NCBI RefSeq assembly: GCF_000421185.1
Contig: NZ_ATWJ01000007.1
Location: forward strand, 638,334-702,333
Length of the DNA: 64,000 nt
DNA from: Ornithinimicrobium pekingense DSM 21552
Lineage (GTDB): Bacteria; Actinomycetota; Actinomycetes; Actinomycetales; Dermatophilaceae
Reading direction: 5' to 3'
This document shows, one piece after another, positions 7,861 through 15,982 of this stretch; the first letter of the stretch is position 1, and each line of letters starts with the position of its first letter. Below the pieces are notes generated by a model that was not told the origin of the DNA, did not search any database, and was given only the letters and a program-made list of their open reading frames with translations. The position numbers were made by a program, and so were the translations under genes.

Positions 7861-9057
7861 TCAGCGGCGGCCGCGGCGCGTGCCCAGCTGCTCCGTGGCC
7901 CTGCCCAGCGCGAGGGCGACCTGCAGGACCCAGGCGTCCCGGGGGGTGTGGGCGTCCAGCCCGACGACGTCACCGACCTTGCGCAGCCGGTAACGGACGG
8001 TGTTGGGGTGCAGGAAGAGCTCGCGGGCGGTCGCCTCCAGCGCGCGCCCGTTGTCCAGGTAGGTCTGGACGGTCTCCAGCAGCGTCGCCGAGTCGTCCCG
8101 CAGCGGCCGGTAGACCCGGTCGACGAGCATGCGCCGGGCCGGGACCTCCCCGAGCAGGGCGCGCTCGGGCAGGAGCTCGTCGGCCGCGACCGGGCGGGGG
8201 GCTGCGGTCCACGCCGGGCAGGCGTCGCAGCCGGAGAGGGCCGCCCGGGCGCTGCGCCCGGCGGCGAAGAGGTGCGGGACCCGCGGGCCCACGACGACCG
8301 GCCCGGGGCCGAAGTGGGCAGCCAGGCGCGCGGCGTCCTCCAGCGGTTCCCGGGACCCTCCGAGGATGCAGACCAGCCGCGAGCCCAGCGCCGCCGTCAG
8401 CGCCTCCCGGCCCAGGCGCCGCGCGGCGTCGCGCAGCACGGTCAGGGCCGGCCCCGACTCACCGTCCGGCAGGCTGCCGGCGACGACGACGACCCCCGTC
8501 ACGTCCTCCCAGCCGAGCTCGGCGGCCCGGGAGGCCAACGTCTCGTCGGCCTCGCCACGGACGACGGCGTGCACGACGAGCGACTCCAGACGGGCGTCCC
8601 ACCCGCCCCGCTGCTCCGCCGCACGGGCGTAGACCGCGGCGGCGGCGAACGCCACGTCGCGGGAGTAGCGCAGGACCGCCTCGCGCAGCCGCGGCTGCTC
8701 CTCCGCCTCGACGAGCTCGGGCACGGCGTCCTCGACGGTGGCGATCGCCGTGCGGGTCAGGTCCAGGGCCTGGCGCAGGGAGATGGTCTGGGCCAGGCTG
8801 CGGGGCGCGGCGGCGAAGACCTCGCCGGGCACCGTGCCCTCCTGCGCGCCGGCGGCGTACCAGCCGAGGAGGGCGTTGATGCCGGCCTGGGCCACGAGGC
8901 TGACCCAGGACCGGTCGTCGGGGCTGAGGGTCCGGAACCAGGCGCGTTCGGCCGCCATCCGCTGCGTCGCCCGGGTGGCCAGCTCCCCGGCGCGGCGGGG
9001 AAGCGGCTCGGCGCCCGGGACCTGCTCCGGCAGCACGGACGGGTCGGACGGGGGCAC
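7861..9057 (-). CDS. PucR-family transcriptional regulator (FasR-like)
   Basis: This is a 398-residue regulator. The C-terminus carries the PucR helix-turn-helix: TYLDNGRALEATARELFLHP followed by NTVRYRLRKV (around 330-370). The middle resembles the GGDEF-like/CdaR region of this family. It lies directly upstream of fabD on the same strand, as does FasR (SCO2386) in Streptomyces coelicolor, an activator of fabD-fabH-acpP-fabF, and as does Rv2242 in mycobacteria. The GTG start at 9057 has a TAGGCT element 6 nt upstream, so the mRNA is probably leaderless. It is divergent from the glycerophosphodiesterase with only 33 bp between starts. Confidence 0.85.
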   Translation of the reverse strand: MPPSDPSVLPEQVPGAEPLPRRAGELATRATQRMAAERAWFRTLSPDDRSWVSLVAQAGINALLGWYAAGAQEGTVPGEVFAAAPRSLAQTISLRQALDLTRTAIATVEDAVPELVEAEEQPRLREAVLRYSRDVAFAAAAVYARAAEQRGGWDARLESLVVHAVVRGEADETLASRAAELGWEDVTGVVVVAGSLPDGESGPALTVLRDAARRLGREALTAALGSRLVCILGGSREPLEDAARLAAHFGPGPVVVGPRVPHLFAAGRSARAALSGCDACPAWTAAPRPVAADELLPERALLGEVPARRMLVDRVYRPLRDDSATLLETVQTYLDNGRALEATARELFLHPNTVRYRLRKVGDVVGLDAHTPRDAWVLQVALALGRATEQLGTRRGRR

Positions 9058-9063
9058 CGATCC

Positions 9064-9083
9064 AGCCTACCGGCGGTTAGCGT
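9064..9083. promoter_or_regulatory. Back-to-back leaderless -10 elements for the PucR regulator and the GDPD gene
   Basis: On the minus strand TAGGCT (9064-9069) lies 6 nt before the regulator GTG. On the plus strand TAGCGT (9078-9083) lies 7 nt before the GDPD GTG at 9091. Both fit the actinobacterial TANNNT -10 motif at leaderless spacing. Each gene's -35 region would overlap the other gene's coding start, so the two promoters may interfere. Confidence 0.6.
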
Positions 9084-9090
9084 TGGCGCC

Positions 9091-10176
9091 GTGCCGCCCA
9101 GCGACCGAGACGTCCAGCGCGAGCTGCTCCCGATGCGGTCGCCGGTGGTGATCGGCCACCGGGGCGCCTGCGGCTACCTGCCGGAGCACACCCTCGCGAG
9201 CTATGAGCTGGCGGCCAGGCAGGGAGCGGACCTGCTCGAGCCCGACCTCGTCGCCACCCGGGACGGTGTCCTCGTCGTCCGCCACGAGAACGAGATCTCC
9301 GGCACCACCGACGTGGCCCACCACCCCGAGCTCGCCGACCGGCGCACCACGAGGACGGTCGACGGGGTCCCGGTCACCGGCTGGTTCACCGAGGACCTCA
9401 CGCTGGCCGAGCTGCGCAGCCTGCGTGCCGTGGAGCGCCTTCCCGACCTCCGCCCCGGCAGCTGCGCGCACGACGGCCGGCACACGGTGGCGACCTTCGA
9501 GGAGGTCCTCGCGCTGCGCGAGCGGCTCTCGACCGAGCTGGGCCGGCAGATCGGGGTCTATCCCGAGACCAAGCACCCCACGCACTTCCGTGAGCTCGGG
9601 CTGGGGCTGGAGGAGCGGCTCGTGGACGCCCTGCGCGCGGCCGGGCTGGACCGGCCCGACGCGCCGGTCCTCGTCCAGTCCTTCGAGGTGTCCAACCTCG
9701 TGCTCATGCGGCGTGACCTGGGCTCGCAGGTGCCGCAGGTGCTGCTCGCCACCGCCTGGGAAGACGTCCCCCACGACCTGCTCCGTCCGGGCCTGTGGCC
9801 GCACGCGCCTCGGGTATGCGGTGCGCGGCGCACCTACGGCGAGCTGCTGTCGCCGGCCGGCCTGGCAGCCCTCGCCGGCGTGGTCGACGCCATCGGGCCG
9901 GACAAGACGATGGTGGTGCCGTGGACACCCGACGGCTCTCTGGGCGCGCCGACGTCGCTGGTCGCCGACGCGCACGCCGCCGGTCTCTTCGTCCACCCCT
10001 GGACGTTCCGGGCCGAGAACGTCTTCCTCCCGCCCGCGCTGCGGCGGGGCACCGGTCCGGAGGACCTCGGCGACCTGGCGGCGGAGGTACGGGCCTACCT
10101 CGACGCCGGGGTCGACGGTGTCTTCACCGACCACCCCGACGTCGCCGTCGCCGCCCGTGCGGCCTGGCAGGCCTGA
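9091..10176 (+). CDS. Glycerophosphodiester phosphodiesterase (GlpQ-like)
   Basis: This 361-residue enzyme of the GDPD TIM-barrel family hydrolyses glycerophosphodiesters to glycerol-3-phosphate and an alcohol. The first catalytic histidine is in VIGHRGACGYLPEHTLASY (around residue 22), the metal ligands in EPDLVATRDG, and the second catalytic histidine in VVRHENEIS. No signal peptide is seen, so it is probably cytosolic. The GTG at 9091 is chosen because TAGCGT lies 7 nt upstream. Its tail-to-tail neighbour is aceE, and a strong hairpin separates them. Confidence 0.87.
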   Translation: MPPSDRDVQRELLPMRSPVVIGHRGACGYLPEHTLASYELAARQGADLLEPDLVATRDGVLVVRHENEISGTTDVAHHPELADRRTTRTVDGVPVTGWFTEDLTLAELRSLRAVERLPDLRPGSCAHDGRHTVATFEEVLALRERLSTELGRQIGVYPETKHPTHFRELGLGLEERLVDALRAAGLDRPDAPVLVQSFEVSNLVLMRRDLGSQVPQVLLATAWEDVPHDLLRPGLWPHAPRVCGARRTYGELLSPAGLAALAGVVDAIGPDKTMVVPWTPDGSLGAPTSLVADAHAAGLFVHPWTFRAENVFLPPALRRGTGPEDLGDLAAEVRAYLDAGVDGVFTDHPDVAVAARAAWQA

Positions 10177-10326
10177 GGGTCGTCCGCCGGGTCGCGCCCG
10201 TCACGTCAGGCCCACGCGGCACGTCGTGCTCGCCCTCGCGAGGTCGACCTCGGCCAGCTGGGCGAGGTCGACCGGTGGACGTCGAGGTGGCCGGGCCGGG
10301 CGGCGCCGCATACCCACGAATGACGC

Positions 10327-10358
10327 AGGGCGCCGCACCCGATGGGGTGCGGCGCCCT
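10327..10358. terminator. Perfect 14-bp hairpin between GDPD and aceE
   Basis: AGGGCGCCGCACCC (10327-10340) and GGGTGCGGCGCCCT (10345-10358) form a perfect stem with a 4-nt loop. It lies just after the 3' ends of two convergent genes and can serve both directions. Confidence 0.75.
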
Positions 10359-10379
10359 CGTGCGGCGGACAGGTGGCCG

Positions 10380-13133
10380 TCAGGCGTCGCCGCCCACGTT
10401 GCCGGAGGTGCCGGCGTTGACGTCGTGCAGGCGGTACTTCTCGGCGGCCCGACGCGGCACGTCGGGGTCGATCTCGCCGCGGTCGGCGAGCATCTGCAGC
10501 GCCTTGACCGCCATCGACGGTCCGTCGATGTGGAAGAAGCGTCGCGCCGCCGCGCGCGTGTCGGCGAAGCCGAAGCCGTCGGCGCCGAGGGCGTAGTAGT
10601 CCTCGGGGACCCACGGGGCGATCTGGTCCTGGACCGCGCGCATGTAGTCGCTGGTCGCGACGACCGGCCCGGTGCCCTCGGACAGGCGCCGGGTGACGTA
10701 GGGCACGCGCCGCTCCTGGTCGGGGGCGAGGAAGGCGTCCTCGTCGCAGGCCATCGCCTCGCGCCGCAGCTCCGACCACGACGTCACCGACCACACGTCG
10801 GCGCTGACGTCCCAGTCCTCGCGCAGCAGCTCCTCGGCCTCGAGCGCCCACGGGACACCCACGCCGGAGGCCAGGAGCCGCACGTGACGGCCCTCCTTCG
10901 GCTCGGTCGCCACGATGCGGTGCATCCCCTTGAGGATGCCCTCGACGTCGACGTCCTCCGGCTCCTTCGGCTGGAGCATCGGCTCGTTGTAGACCGTGAT
11001 GTAGTAGAAGACGTCCTCGGGGTCCTCGCCGTACATCCGCCGCAGCCCGTCGGGCAGGATGTGCGCCATCTCGTAGGCGTAGGCCGGGTCGTAGGCGACG
11101 CAGGCCGGGTTGGTCGAGGCGAGCAGCGGGGAGTGGCCGTCGGCGTGCTGCAGGCCCTCGCCCGTCAGCGTGGTCCGCCCGGCCGTGGCGCCGATCATGA
11201 AGCCGCGCGCCAGCTGGTCGGCCGCCGCCCAGATCCCGTCGCCCGTGCGCTGGAAGCCGAACATCGAGTAGAAGATGTAGAACGGCACCATCGGCGTCAG
11301 GTGCGTGTCGTAGGAGGTGCCGGCCGCGGTGAAGGCCGCGACCGAGCCGGCCTCGTTGATGCCGACGTGCCAGATCTGGCCGCTCTCGGACTCCTTGTAG
11401 GCGAGCATGAGGTCGGCGTCGACCGAGGTGTAGTTCTGGCCGTGGACGTTGTAGATCTTTGCCGTCGGGAAGAAGCTGTCCATGCCGAAGGTGCGCGCCT
11501 CGTCGGGGATGATCGGCACCAGGTGCTTGCCGAACTCCTTGTCGCGCATCCACTCCTTGAAGATGCGGACCAGCGCCATGGTCGTGGCGACGTTCTGCTT
11601 GCCCGACCCCTTCTTGGCGACGTCGTAGACCTTCTCGTCGGGCAGCGTGAGGCTGGCCGCCTTCTCCGGCTCCCGCTTGGGCAGGTAGCCCCCGAGCCGC
11701 TGACGCCGCTCCCGCATGTAGCGGATGGCCTCGTCGTCCTCGCCGGGGTGGTAGTAGGGCGGTTTGTAGGGGTCGGCCTCGAGCTGCTCGTCGGTGACCG
11801 GGATCTTCAGGCTGTCGCGGAAGCCCTTGAGGTCCTCCAGCGTCATCTTCTTCATCTGGTGGGTGGCGTTGCGGCCCGCGAAGTGCGTCCCGAGGCTGTA
11901 GCCCTTGATCGTGTGGGCCAGGATGACGGTCGGCTGGCCGGTGTGCTTCATCGCGGCGGCGTAGGCGGCGTACACCTTGTGGTAGTCGTGCCCGCCGCGC
12001 TTGAGCTTCCACCAGACGTCCTCGTCGGTCCAGTCCTTGACCATCTCCTTGGTGCGCGGGTCGCGGCCGAAGAAGTGGTCCCGGATGAAGGCGCCGTCGT
12101 TGGCCCGGAACGTCTGGAAGTCCCCGTCGGGGGTGGAGTTGAACAGGTTGACCAGCGCGCCGGAGGTGTCCTTGGCGATGAGCTCGTCCCACCCGCGGCC
12201 CCACAGCACCTTGATGACGTTCCAGCCGGCGCCGCGGAAGAAGCTCTCCAGCTCCTGGACGATCTTGCCGTTGCCGCGCACCGGGCCGTCGAGTCGCTGC
12301 AGGTTGCAGTTGACGACGAAGGTCAGGTTGTCGAGCTCGTCGTTGGCGGCCACCTGCAGCAGGCCGCGCGACTCCGGCTCGTCCATCTCGCCGTCGCCGA
12401 GGAAGGCCCACACGTGCTGCTGGCTGGTGTCCTTGATGCCGCGGTTGTGCAGGTACTTGTTGAAGGCCGCCTGGTAGATGGCGTTCATCGGGCCCAGGCC
12501 CATCGAGACCGTCGGGAACTGCCAGAAGTGCGGCATGCTCCGCGGGTGGGGGTAGGAGGGCAGGGGCTCGGCGTCGCCGTGCTTCTTGCTCTTCTCCTGC
12601 CGGAAGCTGTCGAGGTCGTCCTCGCTCAGGCGCCCCTCGAGGAAGGCGCGGGCGTAGATGCCGGGGGAGGCGTGGCCCTGGAAGAACAGCTGGTCGCCGC
12701 CGCCCTCGTGGTCGCGGCCGCGCCAGAAGTGGTTGAAGCCGACCTCCCACAGGGTCGCCATGGAGGCGTAGGTGGAGATGTGGCCGCCCACGGAGATGTC
12801 CGGGTGCTGGGCGCGGTGCACCATGACCGCGGCGTTCCAGCGCATCCAGGCGCGGTAGCGACGCTCCAGCTCCTCGTCACCGGGGAACCACGGCTCGCGC
12901 TCCGGCGGGATCGTGTTGATGTAGTCGGTGGTGGTCAGCGAGGGCAGCCCGACCTGGGAGTCGCGGGCCCGCTCCAGCATCCGCAGCATCAGGTAGCGCG
13001 CCCGCTGGCGGCCACCGGTCTCGATGGCCGCGTCGAGCGAGTCGAGCCATTCCTGGGTCTCCTCGGGGTCGACGTCCGGGACCTGGCTGGGGAGACCGTT
13101 GAGGATAGGACCGACGGGGCGCTCCGTAGGCAT
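10380..13133 (-). CDS. aceE: Pyruvate dehydrogenase E1 component, homodimeric type
   Basis: This 917-residue thiamine-diphosphate enzyme decarboxylates pyruvate and passes the acetyl group to the lipoyl E2 subunit. The ThDP/Mg motif [10 protein letters not shown] is at residues 246-255; HIS at 118-120 and GHASPG around 153 are typical of the E1p homodimeric family. Its length is normal. GGAAAGGA lies just upstream of the ATG. The E2 and E3 genes are not in the window. Flanking by DUF3052/ahpE on one side and the fab cluster on the other matches the mycobacterial order ahpE-Rv2240c-aceE-Rv2242-fabD, except that aceE is inverted relative to fab and a GDPD gene is inserted. Confidence 0.96.
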   Translation of the reverse strand: MPTERPVGPILNGLPSQVPDVDPEETQEWLDSLDAAIETGGRQRARYLMLRMLERARDSQVGLPSLTTTDYINTIPPEREPWFPGDEELERRYRAWMRWNAAVMVHRAQHPDISVGGHISTYASMATLWEVGFNHFWRGRDHEGGGDQLFFQGHASPGIYARAFLEGRLSEDDLDSFRQEKSKKHGDAEPLPSYPHPRSMPHFWQFPTVSMGLGPMNAIYQAAFNKYLHNRGIKDTSQQHVWAFLGDGEMDEPESRGLLQVAANDELDNLTFVVNCNLQRLDGPVRGNGKIVQELESFFRGAGWNVIKVLWGRGWDELIAKDTSGALVNLFNSTPDGDFQTFRANDGAFIRDHFFGRDPRTKEMVKDWTDEDVWWKLKRGGHDYHKVYAAYAAAMKHTGQPTVILAHTIKGYSLGTHFAGRNATHQMKKMTLEDLKGFRDSLKIPVTDEQLEADPYKPPYYHPGEDDEAIRYMRERRQRLGGYLPKREPEKAASLTLPDEKVYDVAKKGSGKQNVATTMALVRIFKEWMRDKEFGKHLVPIIPDEARTFGMDSFFPTAKIYNVHGQNYTSVDADLMLAYKESESGQIWHVGINEAGSVAAFTAAGTSYDTHLTPMVPFYIFYSMFGFQRTGDGIWAAADQLARGFMIGATAGRTTLTGEGLQHADGHSPLLASTNPACVAYDPAYAYEMAHILPDGLRRMYGEDPEDVFYYITVYNEPMLQPKEPEDVDVEGILKGMHRIVATEPKEGRHVRLLASGVGVPWALEAEELLREDWDVSADVWSVTSWSELRREAMACDEDAFLAPDQERRVPYVTRRLSEGTGPVVATSDYMRAVQDQIAPWVPEDYYALGADGFGFADTRAAARRFFHIDGPSMAVKALQMLADRGEIDPDVPRRAAEKYRLHDVNAGTSGNVGGDA

Positions 13134-13256
13134 GAGGCATGTCCTTTCCGACGTAGTGACGGTCCTCAGTCTGTCACGGACCCTTGCCGTGACGTCCGCC
13201 CGGTCGCCCCGGCCAGGGGGGTGCGGGAAGGTCCGTCGCGGCCTCGGCGGAGCGTC

Positions 13257-13295
13257 GCCCTTTACAACGGGGGTCCCCCTCTAGTTGTGTAGGGC
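13257..13295. promoter_or_regulatory. Nested inverted repeat upstream of the DUF3052 gene
   Basis: Outer arms GCCCTTTACAAC (13257-13268) and GTTGTGTAGGGC (13284-13295) are complementary at 10 of 12 positions. Inside sits the perfect palindrome GGGGGTCCCCC (13269-13279). The element ends 4 bp before the DUF3052 ATG, so it could be a repressor site or a hairpin hiding the ribosome binding site. Confidence 0.5.
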
Positions 13296-13299
13296 CACC

Positions 13300-13734
13300 A
13301 TGGGCAGCAAAGGGACGGAAGAGGTGGACGTGGCCGAGGGCAGCCCCCTGGCGGCACCGGTGCGCAAGCTCGGCTTCGCGCCGGGGCAGATCGTCATCGA
13401 GTACGGCTACGACGACGACGTGGACGAGGAGGTCCGGGAGGTCGTCGAGCAGGTGGTCGAGGCGCCGCTGGAGGACGAGGACTACGACGGCGTGGTCGAC
13501 GTGGTGGTGCTGTGGTGGCGCGAGGGCGACGGCGACCTGGCCGACGACCTCGTCGACGCCCTGACCACCATGGAGGAGGGCGGGTTCATCGCCCTGCTCA
13601 CCCCCGGTGCCGGCCGCGGCGACCGGGTGCAGGCCCACGTCGTGCAGGAGGCCTGCACGACGTGCTCGCTCACCGCCTCCGGCGGCGTGGCCCTGGGGGA
13701 GTGGGTCGGGCAGCGGCTGGTGGGCCGGCGTTGA
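13300..13734 (+). CDS. DUF3052 family protein
   Basis: This is a 144-residue acidic protein of the actinobacterial DUF3052 family, recognised by RKLGFAPGQIVIEYGYDDD (residues 18-36) and the later VVVLWWREGDGDLADDLVDA. The molecular function is unknown. It has no signal peptide or membrane segment. The start could also be GTG at 13285; ATG 13300 is preferred because it gives the usual N-terminus. Its stop overlaps the next gene start (TTGA), so the two are probably made together. The pair DUF3052-peroxiredoxin next to aceE is conserved in actinobacteria. Confidence 0.85.
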   Translation: MGSKGTEEVDVAEGSPLAAPVRKLGFAPGQIVIEYGYDDDVDEEVREVVEQVVEAPLEDEDYDGVVDVVVLWWREGDGDLADDLVDALTTMEEGGFIALLTPGAGRGDRVQAHVVQEACTTCSLTASGGVALGEWVGQRLVGRR

Positions 13735-14231
13735 GCGCCACCGGTGAGGGCGGGCGGCCCGAGCACCTCACCGCACACCCCCGCCCCGGTGACCGGGCGC
13801 CCGACCTGACGCTGCCGGACCAGCACGGCGAGCCGGTGACCCTGTCCGAGGCGGTGCGCGGTCGCGCGGCGCTGCTGGTGTTCTTCCCGGCCGCCTTCAC
13901 CTCCATCTGCACCGGTGAGCTGCTGGAGGTGCAGCTCGACATCGACACCTTCGCCAACGACCGGGTGCAGGTGCACGGCATCTCCTGCGACCCCCAGTCC
14001 TCCCTCCGGGCGTGGGCCGCTCTCGAGGGCTACCGCTTCCCCCTCCTGTCCGACTTCTGGCCGCACGGGCAGGTATGCCGTTCCTACGGCGTGCTGGACG
14101 AGCGTCACGGCCGACCCTTGCGCGGCACCTTTCTCGTGGACCCGACGATGACCGTGCGCTGGAGCTCGGTGCACGGGCCGGACGAGGAGCGCCCCATCGG
14201 GCTGCTGCACGAGGCGGTCCGCGACCGGTGA
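13731..14231 (+). CDS. AhpE-like peroxiredoxin
   Basis: This 166-residue thioredoxin-fold peroxidase has the peroxiredoxin PXXXTXXC motif in FFPAAFTSICTGEL (around residue 55), with the peroxidatic Cys in the usual place. LLSDFWPHG and RGTFLVDP are typical of the AhpE (1-Cys) subgroup. It reduces hydroperoxides in the cytosol, probably with a mycothiol-linked reductant as known for mycobacterial AhpE. The TTG start at 13731 overlaps the DUF3052 stop (TTGA); no better in-frame start exists upstream of the conserved core. Confidence 0.85.
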   Translation: MSATGEGGRPEHLTAHPRPGDRAPDLTLPDQHGEPVTLSEAVRGRAALLVFFPAAFTSICTGELLEVQLDIDTFANDRVQVHGISCDPQSSLRAWAALEGYRFPLLSDFWPHGQVCRSYGVLDERHGRPLRGTFLVDPTMTVRWSSVHGPDEERPIGLLHEAVRDR

Positions 14232-14283
14232 GGCGTCCGGGGTTCCCGAGCACTGCCGCGCGGCTGGCACAATGGGCGCCCCA

Positions 14284-14356
14284 GGGCCTGTAGCTCAGCT
14301 GGTAGAGCGCCGCGTTTACACCGCGTAGGTCGTCGGTTCGAGCCCGGCCGGGCCCA
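14284..14356 (+). tRNA. tRNA-Val (anticodon UAC)
   Basis: The 73-nt cloverleaf has acceptor stem GGGCCTG / CGGGCCC (one T-G wobble), D arm GCTC/GAGC, anticodon loop TTTACAC with anticodon TAC, T arm with GGTTCGA, and discriminator A. No CCA is encoded. The first anticodon-stem pair (27-43) reads C-T, a mismatch, while the other four pairs are intact. The next gene starts 2 nt after the 3' end. Confidence 0.93.
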
Positions 14357-14357
14357 C

Positions 14358-15248
14358 GTGGACAACAGCAGAGCGGACAGCACACGGCTGGGCGACGTCG
14401 TCGCCGTGCTCGAGGAGCTCTACCCGCCCGCGACCGCCCAGTCGTGGGACCGGGTCGGTCTGGTCGCCGGTGACCCGGACCAGCCCGTCTCGCGCGTCCT
14501 GCTCGCCGTGGACCCGACGCTGGAGGTCATCGCCGAGGCGGTCGAGACCGGGGCCGACCTGATCGTCACCCACCACCCGCTGCTGCTGCGCGGCATCCAC
14601 TCGGTCGCGACGACCACCGCCAAGGGCGCCGCCGTCGCCGAGCTGCTGGTCAACGACGTGGCCCTCTACTGCGCGCACACCAACGCCGACGTGGCGGACC
14701 CCGGTGTCGGGCACGCGCTCGCCGCCGCCTGCGGGCTGACCGCCACCGAGCCTCTGCAGCTGTCCGAGGAGCAGGAGCTGGGACGCGTCGGCGACCTCGA
14801 CGCCCCGGTGACCCTGGCCGAGCTGGCGACCCGGCTGCACGCCGCCCTGCCGCGCACCGCGGGCGGGGTGCGCGTCAGCGGCCCGGCCGACGCGCAGGTG
14901 CGGAGGGTCGCCGTGCTGGGCGGGGCGGGGGACTCCTCCTTCGGGGCCGTCCGGCGCAGCGGGGCCGACGTCTACGTCACCGCCGACCTGCGCCACCACC
15001 CCGCCCTCGAGGCGCGCGAGGAGGCGCGGGCCGCGGCCCGGGGGCGCGGCGACGACGCACCGCGCACGCCATACCTCGTGGACGCCGGGCACTTCGCCAG
15101 CGAGTGGCTGTGGCTCCCGGCGCTGCGCGCGCGGCTGCAGGAGCGGCTCGCCGCTAGCGTGACCCTCGAGATCTCGACCGTGCGCACCGACCCGTGGGAC
15201 TTCGTGGTCGGCGCGCAACCACCCACCGACGCAGGAGGTATGCCGTGA
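14358..15248 (+). CDS. Nif3-like dinuclear metal center protein
   Basis: This 296-residue protein belongs to the Nif3/YbgI family. LIVTHHPLLLRGIHSV (around residue 75) provides histidine metal ligands, and the C-terminus has the family-typical DAGHFASEW. The exact substrate is unknown for this family. The GTG start lies 2 nt after tRNA-Val, so there is no room for a Shine-Dalgarno sequence; translation may begin on the end left by tRNA 3' processing, or start further in. It is followed with 4-bp overlaps by the zinc-ribbon and RNase H genes, the same trio as Rv2230c-Rv2229c-Rv2228c. Confidence 0.88.
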   Translation: MDNSRADSTRLGDVVAVLEELYPPATAQSWDRVGLVAGDPDQPVSRVLLAVDPTLEVIAEAVETGADLIVTHHPLLLRGIHSVATTTAKGAAVAELLVNDVALYCAHTNADVADPGVGHALAAACGLTATEPLQLSEEQELGRVGDLDAPVTLAELATRLHAALPRTAGGVRVSGPADAQVRRVAVLGGAGDSSFGAVRRSGADVYVTADLRHHPALEAREEARAAARGRGDDAPRTPYLVDAGHFASEWLWLPALRARLQERLAASVTLEISTVRTDPWDFVVGAQPPTDAGGMP

Positions 15249-15982
15249 AGGCGTCCCCCGAGATGCAGGCCCGGCTCCTCGAGCTGCTGGCCATCGACAC
15301 CAGGCTGGACCAGCTCGACCACCGCGTGCGCTCGCTGCCCGAGCTCACCGACATCCGCCGCATGGAGGCCGAGTCGGCCGACCTGGAGGCTGAGGTGGTG
15401 CGCACCGAGACGCTCGTCGGCGACCTGCAGCGCGAGGTCGCCAAGGCCGAGGCGGCGGTGCAGCAGGTGCGCGACCGCGCCGCCCGGGACCAGTCCCGGC
15501 TCGACGCGGGCACCGGCACCGCCAAGTCGCTCCAGGGCCTGCAGCACGAGCTGGAGTCGCTGGCGCGGCGGCAGTCCGTGCTCGAGGACGAGGAGCTCGA
15601 GGTGATGGAGCGCCTCGAGCAGGCCCAGCAGGCGGCCGACACCGCGGCGCGCGTCCGCGACGAGCACGCGGCCCGGCTCAACGAGCTGCGCGCGGCCCGC
15701 GACGAGAAGACGGCACAGACCACCGCGGAGCGGACCGAGGTCGCGGGCGGGCGCGACGCCGTCGCACAGGACCTGTCCGGTGAGCTGCTGGCGCTCTACG
15801 ACCGGGTGCGGGCGCACAGCGGGTCGGGGGCCGCCGCGCTGGTGCAGCGCCGTTGCGACGGGTGCCGCCTGGACATCAACGCCGTGGACCTCTCCCGGAT
15901 CCGCTCCGCACCGGAGGACGAGGTGCTGCGGTGCGAGGAGTGCGGCCGCATCCTCGTCCGCACCCCGGAGTCCGGTCTGTGA
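15245..15982 (+). CDS. C4-type zinc ribbon coiled-coil protein
   Basis: This 245-residue protein is mostly a long charged coiled coil (residues about 15-180), ending in a zinc ribbon with CDGC and CEEC knuckles near residues 205 and 230. It matches the Rv2229c-type family (CT398-like zinc ribbon). These proteins are thought to bind RNA or protein partners, but no role is settled. The GTG start overlaps the Nif3 stop (GTGA), with AGGAGG upstream, so translation is coupled. The next gene also overlaps by GTGA, making a tight three-gene operon. Confidence 0.88.
   Translation: MKASPEMQARLLELLAIDTRLDQLDHRVRSLPELTDIRRMEAESADLEAEVVRTETLVGDLQREVAKAEAAVQQVRDRAARDQSRLDAGTGTAKSLQGLQHELESLARRQSVLEDEELEVMERLEQAQQAADTAARVRDEHAARLNELRAARDEKTAQTTAERTEVAGGRDAVAQDLSGELLALYDRVRAHSGSGAAALVQRRCDGCRLDINAVDLSRIRSAPEDEVLRCEECGRILVRTPESGL

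Noticed and set aside
14284..14400. tRNA-Val as an attachment site for an integrated element
   Set aside because: No integrase, no duplicated tRNA 3' end, and the neighbours on both sides are core genes in their usual order.
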